DNA of 64,000 nt from JAFDZV01 sp035549015. Its GTDB lineage: Bacteria > Bacteroidota > Ignavibacteria > OLB7. Below are positions 16,828 through 25,130 of the stretch, piece after piece. A program made the position numbers and the translations under genes. Where the stretch lies: contig DASZRW010000090.1 of NCBI GenBank assembly GCA_035549015.1, positions 1 through 64,000 on the forward strand, in the 5' to 3' direction. The notes below the pieces were generated by a model. The model saw nothing but the letters and a program-made list of their open reading frames with translations, was not told the origin of the DNA and made no database searches. The number at the start of each line of letters is the position of its first letter. Position 1 is the first letter of the stretch.

Positions 16828-19203
16828 TCAGCGTGTGATTGTCAGCGGCTGTGCCAGAACAGTGCCGCCACATGCGATGCGGCAGTAGTACCGGCCGGCC
16901 GGCAGATTGGCGACCTCGATTGGAACCGCATGCTCGCCCGCGGCCATCAACGTAGGCTGCTCGATCGGCGTGCCGACGATGGCGCCGGCGTTGTCCACGA
17001 TCGCGATCGTCACCATGCAGGCGGCCGGCAGTGTGAGATGCGCGCTCACTGCCGAGCCATGTGTCTGGTTCGGTGTGAGAGCAAATGCCGCCGAAGCGAT
17101 GCCCGGTGTTACGGAGGGGACAGCGGCAACGTCCGCCCAGCCTGAGCCCGTGAGTGTGCTCTGCGTTATCGCGCCACAACTGTCCCCGATCCGTATCGTG
17201 GCCATGTAGGCAATCGAACTGTCGGGTGCGAACCAGACGTTGATCGTACGGGTCTGCCCCGGATAAAGGGCCAGCGGCAACGTCAGCGCCTCGATGGAGA
17301 ACTTCGTCGCATCACCGGAATCGGAAAGGCCGATCGACGTTATGTATCTCAGGTCCGTCCCCTCGTTGGTGAGATCTACCGTCCCGGAATTCCTGGTTCC
17401 CACATGCTGCAGCCCGAAGTCGAACCCGTTCGACCGGATCGCACTGGAGGGATGGTAGTCCACCGTATCGAAGGCCACATTCCCCGACATATCAGCGGCA
17501 ACGATAATTGCCCGCGAGGGACGCTGCTTGTCGATCACATTGAAGTATACCGTGGCTGCAGCGGTGTCGGCCTGATACGGCGAGATCTGATGCGAGAGAT
17601 TGCCCGTTGTATCGCCAAGCACATCGATGGACGAAATGAACGCCCGTTCGTCGTAACGCGTGCCGGAGGTAACGTTGGCGGTGATCGTGCCTCCGCATGC
17701 AATGCTGTGCGTGATCTTCGGGGCAACGGTGGGAGGAGGCGTCTCCGATGCCGTGTCGTTGTCGTTCATGTCCCGCGCGATGGCGGCAATCGGGTACCCA
17801 TAGGAATCGTAGGCGCTGAAGCCATAGATATGCCCGCCAAGCGGCCGCGGGCTGCGGAGTTGATACGCCCCCGGAGCAATCTGGATGGTCACGCCTGCAT
17901 AGCTGCGCCCGTTCAACTGCGTAGGGAAGGGCTTCGGTGTGGCGGCACCGGCATTCTGCCACAGGGGCGTCCAGTTGCCGGTGCCGGCCGGTGCAATCTC
18001 GATCTGCCTGTACGTTGCCGAGTCAACCGTGAGGTTGATATAGTTCTGTGGGAAATCGCTGGCCGGCGTCGAGAAGAGCCAGTTGACGCCATATTGCTCG
18101 AACGGCGTCAGCATCTGATAGAACGGATCGGATGGAACGTTGTCGTATGCCTGCGACGTATTGTATTGCGCCACCATGATCGGCTTGTTGGAACTGAACT
18201 CCACCATCTCCTTCCCCAGCGCACGGTACTCGATCCAGCCGGACCCCTCACCGCCCCCTGCCTTCATGAGCGTGGCATACTCCACGCCATTGATGGATAC
18301 TTTGGCATTGTCCGCACCGGCAAAGACACGATAGAAGTCGCCCTTCAATCGTGTTGCCAGCGGAACGGCCTGGTACCGCCTTCCCCACGCCTGCACCGGC
18401 AGCATCATCTCCGTCAGATGATCGCAGCAGCAGTAATTGATCTGGTTCGGGATGTAGGTGCAGCTCTGCCCCGCGGTAACCGCCACGGGTTTGTTCGAGC
18501 GAATGACCGCGCCGGACATGTCACCGCCGTAACCAAGCGTCATCGCCGAGTAGACGTCGCCCTGGTTCATCGTCAGCGTGACCGTTTCGCCGGCCCTGTG
18601 ATTGGGTGTGGCCATCGGCTGTTCAATTGTCACGATTGTATGGTCGTAGGGCGCAATCACCATCAACTGCGATGGCAGCTCCTGCGTGCCGCCGATAACT
18701 GCCGCATACGAGGCAACGATGTACCGGCGTCCAAGAGCGTTCACCGGCAGAGCAAGCAGGCCATCGCTGGTATAGGTTGTCCGATTCATACCGTACACCA
18801 CAATCGGCGCGTCCGCATCCACATGAATCGCGCGTCCGTGATAGATCTGATCATCCGGCACGGGGCCAACGTCGCTGCGCGTGAACATCTGCGCCTCAAC
18901 CGGCGTCAGGTCCACCGTCACAACAGAGTCCGGTCTGGTATACAGCGTCTTCCTGATGTTGGCACCCGCCCATACACGCACCTGGGTCCGGGTGCTCGAT
19001 GCGATGTACAACCGGATGTAGTAATCTGAAGCCGTAGGGTTATCCCAGTTCGCCGGGAAGGCAAGCCAGAATTCGCGGCCGGCATTGTTGGGCCCGTTCA
19101 GAAATGGGAGCGTGCCCTGCGCGCGGCAGAGATGAATTCCTGCGGTCAATGCAAACACCAGCGGCAAGACCAGGCATCGTGTACGTAAGTAGTGGTTCAT
19201 CAT
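16828..19203 (-). CDS. IgGFc-binding-like surface protein, shorter paralogue, 791 aa
   Basis: The start at 19203 (ATG ATG AAC) is chosen because a signal peptide begins there and an AGG lies 6 bases upstream; the open frame extends 22 codons further. Residues about 35-500 are strongly similar to the product of 11342-15436 (GREFWLAFPANWDNP, TVDLTPVEAQMFTRSD, FSAYDSYGYPIAA), including the CCCDH motif at residues 258-262. Only one ASH-like domain follows (GFDFGLQHVGTRNSG). The C-terminal 80 residues look like a T9SS sorting domain with a degenerate PNP motif (ALTPNQTHG, LPAGRYYCRIA). This is probably an old duplication followed by loss or gain of the repeats. The product should be surface-exposed. 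Confidence 0.86.
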   Translation of the reverse strand: MMNHYLRTRCLVLPLVFALTAGIHLCRAQGTLPFLNGPNNAGREFWLAFPANWDNPTASDYYIRLYIASSTRTQVRVWAGANIRKTLYTRPDSVVTVDLTPVEAQMFTRSDVGPVPDDQIYHGRAIHVDADAPIVVYGMNRTTYTSDGLLALPVNALGRRYIVASYAAVIGGTQELPSQLMVIAPYDHTIVTIEQPMATPNHRAGETVTLTMNQGDVYSAMTLGYGGDMSGAVIRSNKPVAVTAGQSCTYIPNQINYCCCDHLTEMMLPVQAWGRRYQAVPLATRLKGDFYRVFAGADNAKVSINGVEYATLMKAGGGEGSGWIEYRALGKEMVEFSSNKPIMVAQYNTSQAYDNVPSDPFYQMLTPFEQYGVNWLFSTPASDFPQNYINLTVDSATYRQIEIAPAGTGNWTPLWQNAGAATPKPFPTQLNGRSYAGVTIQIAPGAYQLRSPRPLGGHIYGFSAYDSYGYPIAAIARDMNDNDTASETPPPTVAPKITHSIACGGTITANVTSGTRYDERAFISSIDVLGDTTGNLSHQISPYQADTAAATVYFNVIDKQRPSRAIIVAADMSGNVAFDTVDYHPSSAIRSNGFDFGLQHVGTRNSGTVDLTNEGTDLRYITSIGLSDSGDATKFSIEALTLPLALYPGQTRTINVWFAPDSSIAYMATIRIGDSCGAITQSTLTGSGWADVAAVPSVTPGIASAAFALTPNQTHGSAVSAHLTLPAACMVTIAIVDNAGAIVGTPIEQPTLMAAGEHAVPIEVANLPAGRYYCRIACGGTVLAQPLTITR

Positions 19204-19588
19204 AATCAACCTGAAGTAATTGGAGACTGAATGCTCCGTCTCGAAGTAGCGACAAACGCCGCAACGCATGGCACACCGGTGACGATATTCGGATTCAACT
19301 CACCCGGCGGCTGTACACAGTGGATAACACGAGATCCCCCCGAATGTTTGCAGCCGCGCCGAAATCTTTTTTGAGAATGTATCGATACCGGCTGCAAACT
19401 CCCGCCGTTGAGCCCGTTGACGGCCGCCGGCCCGGCATCGCTCTCATTTGGAATCAACACGTTCTCTCCATGCAACGATACCGCGCACGCATGACTATGT
19501 GACTACTCGTTTACTACGCATGGGTGGGCGGTTCGATCACGGGCGCCCGCTCATTCAGTAACGGCGGACGCCCGTGTCGTCTACGGCA
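19204..19588. other. Intergenic stretch of 385 bases
   Basis: Between two minus-strand surface-protein genes. It holds an imperfect 12-base stem (19539-19550 with 19564-19575) just after the stop of the upstream gene, probably its terminator although no T-tract follows. It also holds a single isolated DnaA-box-like 9-mer at 19319-19327. Nothing else is clear. Confidence 0.45.
19539..19575 (-). terminator. Possible terminator hairpin
   Basis: The arm ACGGGCGCCCGC pairs with GCGGACGCCCGT with one mismatch across a 13-base loop, 14 bases after the minus-strand stop at 19589. No T run follows, so it may only protect the mRNA end. Confidence 0.4.
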
Positions 19589-22500
19589 TCAACGCATGAT
19601 CACCAGCAGCACGGTACAAGCGCCCGCAGGTGATTCCATGCGGCAGAAATAATTCCCGTTCGGGAGAGAGGGGAGACTGACGCAGAGAGCGTGAACGCCC
19701 GGCGTCGCATCGGGCTCCCGCATCAACTCCCAAACCGTTTCGCCGAACACGTTCACCAGCGAGATCGTTGCCGGCCCGCTCCCAACGACGGTACAACGCA
19801 GGTTCAGGAGATTGCCGGCCACCGGGTTCGGTGCAATCGAGAGTCCGCTTGTACGAACCACCGGCTCCGCATCGCGCGTGATCCCGAGAGAGCCGAGCTC
19901 GCGGCTGGAGCCGTCGAGCGCAACCTCGTCCAGACGATACCTGCAGATGCATTCTGCCGGCAGTCCCGTTGTTCCATCAACGTAGTCGTAGCTCTGCACG
20001 ATATTTGTAGTTCCCGCACCGCGAAGGCATGTATCGCTGCGATAGTCTGCAATCAACGTGAGCGCGGAATCCACGCCGGCCACCATACGGTAGAGACGGA
20101 ACCCGGTGTTCTCCAGCTCTGCGGCCGTCCGCCAATGCAGGACGTTGCCCCTCTCCCCCGCATAGCCTTCGAACGACAGCAGGCGTACCGGCAACGTGTT
20201 GAACGTCGTATTGCCCCCGATTGCATACTCGCTCCGGAACACATGCTGCGTGTCGGCACGCAGGTACGCTCCGGAGGCGCTCACCTCGCGGCCCGTCGTG
20301 ATGAAGTCCTCCCAGGGAAATCCGGGCGCGGATCTGAACACGATCTCCAGATCACCGGCATCCCGAAGTCCCGGTAGCCCCGAGGCATCGAACGCCAGCC
20401 CGAATGTTATTCTCCCGAGCCCCGTTGCTCTGTAGCTCCACCACCGATCCGTGGAGAGCACATTGATCGGCGTGCGCCCGCTGCGGAGCATCGGTATTCC
20501 TCTTCCGGAGAGCGGCCCGCTTGTCCGCGTGATCTGAAGACTGCCGTCTGCCTGCACCGGCGAACTGAAGGCCGTCACCGAACCGGCGAAGCGGATCGTG
20601 TCTCTGAAACCTGCACGGATGGCGAACCGCTGCGAGAGCGGCGTCCCCGGGGTTGCCACCGCAAGCACGGCGGAAGCGGATGGGCTGTACAACAGATCGC
20701 ACTCACGATATGCGTAGGCGCGGAGGAAGTATGCCGTATTCGCCGGCAGCCCCTGGATCACCGCGATCGTTCGCTCGGTCTTGGCAATGATCGCACAGCC
20801 CGCCCCCAGTGAGTCGCCCGGCAGGTAATAGCAGCCGTCGAGCGGAACGCGGGAAGGCGTGGAATCCGTGCGGGCGACGATGAGGTAGCCTGTTGCGCGA
20901 TCGTCCTCGCGCCATCGAAGCACAAGCGTATCGCGCACATTGGCGCGCACCACAAAGGAGTCCACCGGTACGGGAGCAGCCGGCGAACATGCGTCGATCG
21001 TGTGAACCGAGATCGTATCCGATACTGCGGAGTAGGCATAGTTGCAGATACGCACACCAAACACCGTGAACCGATAGAGCGTGTTGGGATGAAGGCCCGT
21101 CACCACCGGACGCCGGTCCGTGCCGATGTAGCGCACGGTATCGTCGCCAACGACGGCACCAACCGAGTACGGCACTCCGCTCACCGGCGCCGGGCGCAGC
21201 GTATCCGGTCCGTTGCTGAAGACCATGAAGCCGGTGGCATCGCTGGCACCGGCCACTGCAAGCCCCGCTGCCGTAGCGGTGACGTACCGGCCGGTGACGC
21301 CGGTAACTCCCGCAACGGTGCCGAGGCAGTATGTACGCACGGTGTCCAGCATCACATCAACGGAGTAGGCGCCGTTGCAGCTCTGCATGCCATAGAACGC
21401 GAAGACATAGAGCGAGTCCGCACGGAGTCCCCGGGCAACGATGGAGGAGACCGGAGCGCCGGAGTAAATCACGGTATCGGTGGCATTGAGCCCCTGGCCC
21501 GCAACATAGCGCACGTTGTCTTCGGGCCGCGAGTCCGGTGCCAGGCCGCTCCGCCGCAGCACCAGCACGGAATCGGTCTGAGCCCCGGCCGTGAAACCGA
21601 GCACGAGTGAATCCTGCGCCCGGCCGATCGTGGTCACGTTCGCGATCGCGGCGGCCGCGCCCGTACAGGGACGCGTGCTTCCGCTGCCGGTTGCCGGCGT
21701 CAACGAGTAACGTCCGTTGCATGTCCGCAGGCCGTACATGGCGAAGTAGTACGTGGTTCCGGGCTGAAGGTGGGAGAAGGGAATGGATCGCGTACCGCCG
21801 GATCCCGCAAAGACGATGGTATCGGTGGCGTTCAATCCCTGTCCGACACTGTAACGCACTCCATCGGCAGGCATGGCGGTTGGCGGCGCCCCCGTACGGC
21901 GCAGAACGAGAATCGAGTCCGCATCCGTGCCCGGAGTCACGAAGAGCGTCAACGACGTGATGGCTGCATTCCCTGCGGAGTCCACGCGCCCGGCCATCGG
22001 CCGTCCGAGCACAGTAACGGCAAGATTGTCCACCACGACCCGTGGCAGATTTCCGGAGCCCGAGATGTTGACCGCATAAATCCGAATGCGGGCGTCGGCG
22101 GAGCCGTTGAACGAAGCCGGGAGCCTCACGCGCAGCGTCCCGGACTGCGCCGTAGCCTGATTGTCGAATGATGGCCACGTACCTCCGGCAATGTTTGCCG
22201 GCGGCAGGTCCGTGAACGTTGCTCCGGCACCGCCGTTGGTCGCCACGCGAAGCTCATTGGTTCTGCTGCCGAGCGTGGAGTTGGTAACCTTCAGCCAGTC
22301 GATGGCCAGGCTGTCCGGACAGTTGCCGCTGAAGTCACCATACCAGACAAATCCGGCGGGGCCATTCCCCACAGTGGGCTGCAGACGGATGGCACCGCCT
22401 GCGCCGCCGTTGTTGTTCAGACCATGCCCGGCGATGGACGTTGTCCACGTTGTGCCGGTTCCTGCATCGGCGGTGAACTCTCCACCATCCACGTTGGTTG

Positions 22501-22642
22501 CCGGGAACCCGGTGGTGCCGGCTCCAACCCAGGCGAAGACCTGGTTGTAGGGGAACGTATTGATCACGCGCCCCTGCGCATGTGCGGCTGCACATGCCAT
22601 CAGCGAGATGGCGAACGGAAGAAGGGAGATTCGCTTCACCAT
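19589..22642 (-). CDS. Secreted T9SS protein with four cysteine-containing Fn3-like repeats, 1017 aa
   Basis: The start at 22642 is fixed by a perfect ribosome site (GAGGAGG, 6-base spacer) and a signal peptide ending AHAQ near residue 23. After a jelly-roll-like N-terminal domain come four similar Fn3-like modules, each ending in the same short motif (RTCNGRYS, QSCNGAYS, RICNYAYS, RECDLLYS). Two of them share VLRR.G and YVAGQGLNATDT-type strings. A further domain carries VRLLSFEGYAGE and VLHWRTAAELENTGFRLYR, typical just before Bacteroidota sorting domains. The T9SS domain closes the protein (LSIAPNPVAGN, LPNGNYFCRMES). It should be a surface or released protein; binding partners are unknown. 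Confidence 0.85.
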   Translation of the reverse strand: MVKRISLLPFAISLMACAAAHAQGRVINTFPYNQVFAWVGAGTTGFPATNVDGGEFTADAGTGTTWTTSIAGHGLNNNGGAGGAIRLQPTVGNGPAGFVWYGDFSGNCPDSLAIDWLKVTNSTLGSRTNELRVATNGGAGATFTDLPPANIAGGTWPSFDNQATAQSGTLRVRLPASFNGSADARIRIYAVNISGSGNLPRVVVDNLAVTVLGRPMAGRVDSAGNAAITSLTLFVTPGTDADSILVLRRTGAPPTAMPADGVRYSVGQGLNATDTIVFAGSGGTRSIPFSHLQPGTTYYFAMYGLRTCNGRYSLTPATGSGSTRPCTGAAAAIANVTTIGRAQDSLVLGFTAGAQTDSVLVLRRSGLAPDSRPEDNVRYVAGQGLNATDTVIYSGAPVSSIVARGLRADSLYVFAFYGMQSCNGAYSVDVMLDTVRTYCLGTVAGVTGVTGRYVTATAAGLAVAGASDATGFMVFSNGPDTLRPAPVSGVPYSVGAVVGDDTVRYIGTDRRPVVTGLHPNTLYRFTVFGVRICNYAYSAVSDTISVHTIDACSPAAPVPVDSFVVRANVRDTLVLRWREDDRATGYLIVARTDSTPSRVPLDGCYYLPGDSLGAGCAIIAKTERTIAVIQGLPANTAYFLRAYAYRECDLLYSPSASAVLAVATPGTPLSQRFAIRAGFRDTIRFAGSVTAFSSPVQADGSLQITRTSGPLSGRGIPMLRSGRTPINVLSTDRWWSYRATGLGRITFGLAFDASGLPGLRDAGDLEIVFRSAPGFPWEDFITTGREVSASGAYLRADTQHVFRSEYAIGGNTTFNTLPVRLLSFEGYAGERGNVLHWRTAAELENTGFRLYRMVAGVDSALTLIADYRSDTCLRGAGTTNIVQSYDYVDGTTGLPAECICRYRLDEVALDGSSRELGSLGITRDAEPVVRTSGLSIAPNPVAGNLLNLRCTVVGSGPATISLVNVFGETVWELMREPDATPGVHALCVSLPSLPNGNYFCRMESPAGACTVLLVIMR

Positions 22643-22772
22643 GGTTGCCTCCTCTATGGAACTATGAATGGGGTTCACCAGAACATCTGGCAGGAGGGAT
22701 CAATCCGGTTTCGAAGCGTGTGGTAGCCGAACTGCGGATGCGGCCGGGGAGGGGCCGCTCGATGGGGTATCA

Positions 22773-22804
22773 CAACATTATCAATTGATGAGCGTTTCTC
22801 CCAA
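22773..22804 (-). promoter_or_regulatory. Bacteroidota-type promoter for the Fn3/T9SS gene
   Basis: On the minus strand, TTG (complement of 22802-22804), 21 bases, then TAATGTTG (complement of 22773-22780), seven of eight to TAnnTTTG counting the free positions. The predicted leader is about 120 bases. It is divergent from the rimP promoter. Confidence 0.5.
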
Positions 22805-22836
22805 TCCCACGGGCCACCGGCTGCAAGAGATTTCGA

Positions 22837-22867
22837 TTGCATACCCCGGCAAGCCTCACTATTTTTG
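22837..22867 (+). promoter_or_regulatory. rimP-nusA-infB operon promoter
   Basis: TTG at 22837-22839, exactly 20 bases, then TATTTTTG at 22860-22867, a perfect match to the Bacteroidota -7 consensus TAnnTTTG. It is the best such site seen in the window. The transcript would start a few bases further on and carry a leader of about 175 bases. Confidence 0.7.
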
Positions 22868-22879
22868 CCCTACTGCTTT

Positions 22880-22915
22880 AGTGGGCTAGGCGGAAACGCG
22901 TGCCCACTTTTTTTT
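22880..22915 (+). terminator. Terminator-like hairpin in the rimP leader (possible attenuator)
   Basis: AGTGGGC (22880-22886) pairs with GCCCACT (22902-22908); inside is a GCG-GAAA-CGC mini-stem; eight Ts follow (22908-22915). It lies about 10 bases after the predicted transcription start and before rimP, where the only plus-strand promoter seen is the one just upstream. This suggests attenuation rather than termination of an upstream gene. GCCCTACT at 22867-22874 could pair with the same left arm and act as anti-terminator if it is transcribed. Confidence 0.6.
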
Positions 22916-23049
22916 ACCACAGCGGAATCTGTGGCCTCCGAACCCTGAATTCAGAGAATCTGGGGCTTTTCAGTGCCGCTACGGCCGCATTGGTTAGGGC
23001 TGTAACAGGGGGCATTTCTTCCTGTTCACGCCCCATTTCCGTTGTAGTA

Positions 23050-23529
23050 ATGAGCATTCTCCCCGGGGACATCGAGGCGGATTTGCGCAGGGAAATTGCG
23101 CGGCGCGGAATGGTTCTGTTGGATCTGAAGCGGCGTGGAGAGCGCGGATCGACGGTGCTCGAAATCGTTGTCGACTCCGAAGAGGGAGTTACCCTCGATG
23201 CTCTCGCCGAACTGAACCGATGGATGGGCGCGCTGCTCGATGAACATGAGGAATCGTTGCCGGGCCGCTACCGGCTGGAAGTCTCATCGGCTGGTCTGGA
23301 TCGTCCGCTGGAGCATCTCTGGCAGTACCGCAAGAACATCGGCCGCCGGATCAAGGTCACGTTCGATGACGAGAGCGGGATGCGCAGAACCGAGTTGTTC
23401 AAGCTCGTGGATGTCCATGACAACCAGCTTCTCATCGCCCCGATAAAGGGACGCGCGGCCTCCGAGGGAGAGCCAGAACCGATTGCGCTCGCGCAGGTGG
23501 TGCGCGCCGTGATCGAACCGGCCTTCTAG
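23050..23529 (+). CDS. rimP: Ribosome maturation factor RimP, 159 aa
   Basis: Needed for assembly of the 30S subunit. The N-terminal alpha/beta domain has LEIVVDSEEGVTLDALAELNR and the family motif YRLEVSSAGLDRPL near the domain junction. The C-terminal SH3-like barrel follows (GRRIKVTF). The ATG at 23050 is chosen because the homologous region starts there and the length becomes normal (E. coli about 150 aa); the frame is open 50 codons upstream. The ribosome site is weak. It leads the rimP-nusA-infB-rbfA-truB-ribF cluster, the usual order in many bacteria. Confidence 0.93.
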   Translation: MSILPGDIEADLRREIARRGMVLLDLKRRGERGSTVLEIVVDSEEGVTLDALAELNRWMGALLDEHEESLPGRYRLEVSSAGLDRPLEHLWQYRKNIGRRIKVTFDDESGMRRTELFKLVDVHDNQLLIAPIKGRAASEGEPEPIALAQVVRAVIEPAF

Positions 23530-23597
23530 CATGCGTGCCGGGCCGGTGACAACAACTATGTACGATAATCCGAGTTCCTTACTAAAGGCACAGAGCT

Positions 23598-24953
23598 ATG
23601 GCGAAGCGTAAATCAGCCAAGTCGACTGCCAACAAGCAGATGATCATCGACGCATTCGCGGAGATGGCGCGGCAGAAGAGCATCGATCGCGATCTGCTTC
23701 AAGGCATCATCGAGGATACATTCTCCCAGATGGTCCGGAAGAAGTACGGCCTGGAGGCCAACTTCGATATCATCGTCAACATGGATAAGGGCGATATCGA
23801 AATCTATCTTCTCCGTGAAGTCGTCGAAGAAGTGGTTGATCCCAATACACAGGTCTCGATTGAGGAGGCGAACGAAGGCGGTGAGGAGTATCAGATTGGC
23901 GATGAAGCCCTTACCGAACTGAACCTGGAAAACCTCTCGGAGAACTTCGGCCGCCGCATGGTCTCCATGGCCGCGCAGACGCTGAGCCAGCGCGTACGAG
24001 AGGTGGAGAAGGACAACATCGTTGCCGAGTACTCCCAGAAGGTTGGTGAGATCATTGTCGGCGAAGTGTATCAGGTGCGTCGCAACGATGTCTACGTGAT
24101 GCACAACAAGGTTGAAATGCGGATGCCGCGCGGCGAGCAGATCTGGCGCGAACGCTACAAGAAGGGGGAGACCCTGAAGGCCCTCCTGAAGGAGGTGCGC
24201 GCGGACGAAGGAACTGCATCGCAGCCGGAGATCATCATCTCCCGCAGCGACTCCATGTTTCTTCATCGCCTCTTCGAAATCGAGATCCCGGAGATCTACG
24301 ACGGCATCATCGAGATCAAGGGAATTGCCCGCGAACCGGGAGAGCGCGCGAAGGTGGCCGTGTTCTCGCACGACGAGCGTGTCGACCCCGCCGGCGCATG
24401 TATCGGCATGAAGGGAGTGCGCGTCCACTCCATCGTTCGCGAACTCTCGAACGAACATATCGATGTGGTCTACTGGTCCGCCGATCCGAAGAAGTACGTT
24501 GCAAGCGCCCTCTCGCCTGCCAAGGTGAAGGATATCATGATCGACGAGGAAACCAAGACCGCCACGGTGCTGGTGGGAGACGATCAGGTGTCGCTCGCAA
24601 TCGGAAAGAACGGACAGAACGTTCGCCTGGCGATGAAGCTGACCGGGTACACGATCGATCTGGTGAAGGAAGGGGGGGAGGATATCGAGCTTGGCGAATT
24701 CCAGGACGAGATCGGCGCGGAACTCTTCGCGCACCTTGCGGATATCGGCATCACGACCGCGAAGGAATTTCTCGTCACCGACGACGTTGTCCTGCTTGGC
24801 ATCGAAGGCATGAGCGCGGAGAAGCTCGAGGAGCTGCGCGCGCTTATCTCCTCCGAGTTCAACGAGGACGAGCTGCGCAACATGTATCAGGATGCCCAGG
24901 CAAACGCCGCCCGCCTTGCACGCAGCAACGCCATGGGCGCGCACACGGAGTAA
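23598..24953 (+). CDS. nusA: Transcription termination/antitermination protein NusA, 451 aa
   Basis: Binds RNA polymerase and nascent RNA and controls pausing and termination. The N-terminal RNAP-binding domain covers about residues 1-130. The S1 domain (GEIIVGEVYQVRRNDVYV) and two KH domains follow; the second holds VSLAIGKNGQNVRLA. A C-terminal helix-hairpin-helix-like region is present (ADIGITTAKEFLV, GIEGMSAEKLEELRAL) but the E. coli acidic repeats are absent, giving a medium-length NusA. AAAGG lies 9 bases before ATG 23598. It is 68 bases after rimP and surely in the same transcript. NusA often controls its own operon, relevant to the hairpin in the rimP leader. Confidence 0.97.
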   Translation: MAKRKSAKSTANKQMIIDAFAEMARQKSIDRDLLQGIIEDTFSQMVRKKYGLEANFDIIVNMDKGDIEIYLLREVVEEVVDPNTQVSIEEANEGGEEYQIGDEALTELNLENLSENFGRRMVSMAAQTLSQRVREVEKDNIVAEYSQKVGEIIVGEVYQVRRNDVYVMHNKVEMRMPRGEQIWRERYKKGETLKALLKEVRADEGTASQPEIIISRSDSMFLHRLFEIEIPEIYDGIIEIKGIAREPGERAKVAVFSHDERVDPAGACIGMKGVRVHSIVRELSNEHIDVVYWSADPKKYVASALSPAKVKDIMIDEETKTATVLVGDDQVSLAIGKNGQNVRLAMKLTGYTIDLVKEGGEDIELGEFQDEIGAELFAHLADIGITTAKEFLVTDDVVLLGIEGMSAEKLEELRALISSEFNEDELRNMYQDAQANAARLARSNAMGAHTE

Positions 24954-25050
24954 CGTCCGTGATCCCCGGACAGGGGCGATGAGCACAATACCGGAGACCT
25001 ATCTCCGGCATTAGTTGGATAACAGCGTGGAACAATGATGATGTAGTGAA

Positions 25051-25075
25051 GGCGACCGTGTTGTTGTCGGTCGCC
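25051..25075 (+). other. Hairpin between nusA and infB
   Basis: GGCGACCG (25051-25058) pairs perfectly with CGGTCGCC (25068-25075), with a 9-base loop and no T-tract. It lies in the 177-base gap before infB. It could be an RNA-processing site or a regulatory fold. Confidence 0.4.
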
Positions 25076-25130
25076 ATACGCACCATATGATGAACGCATA
25101 GAGTAGCGGGACACATTTACCGGAGTCTGA

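Larger units (their letters stand above)
22643..23049. other. Divergent control region, 407 bases
   Basis: Contains the minus-strand promoter at 22773-22804, the plus-strand rimP promoter at 22837-22867, a terminator-like hairpin at 22880-22915 and further hairpins before rimP: CCACAG/CTGTGG at 22917-22934 and AACAGG/CCTGTT at 23004-23026. No gene is seen; the leader appears to be regulatory. Confidence 0.6.

Noticed and set aside
19319..19327. Isolated DnaA-box-like 9-mer (TTATCCACT on the minus strand)
   Set aside because: A single site with one mismatch and no neighbours or AT-rich element; expected by chance in 64 kb.
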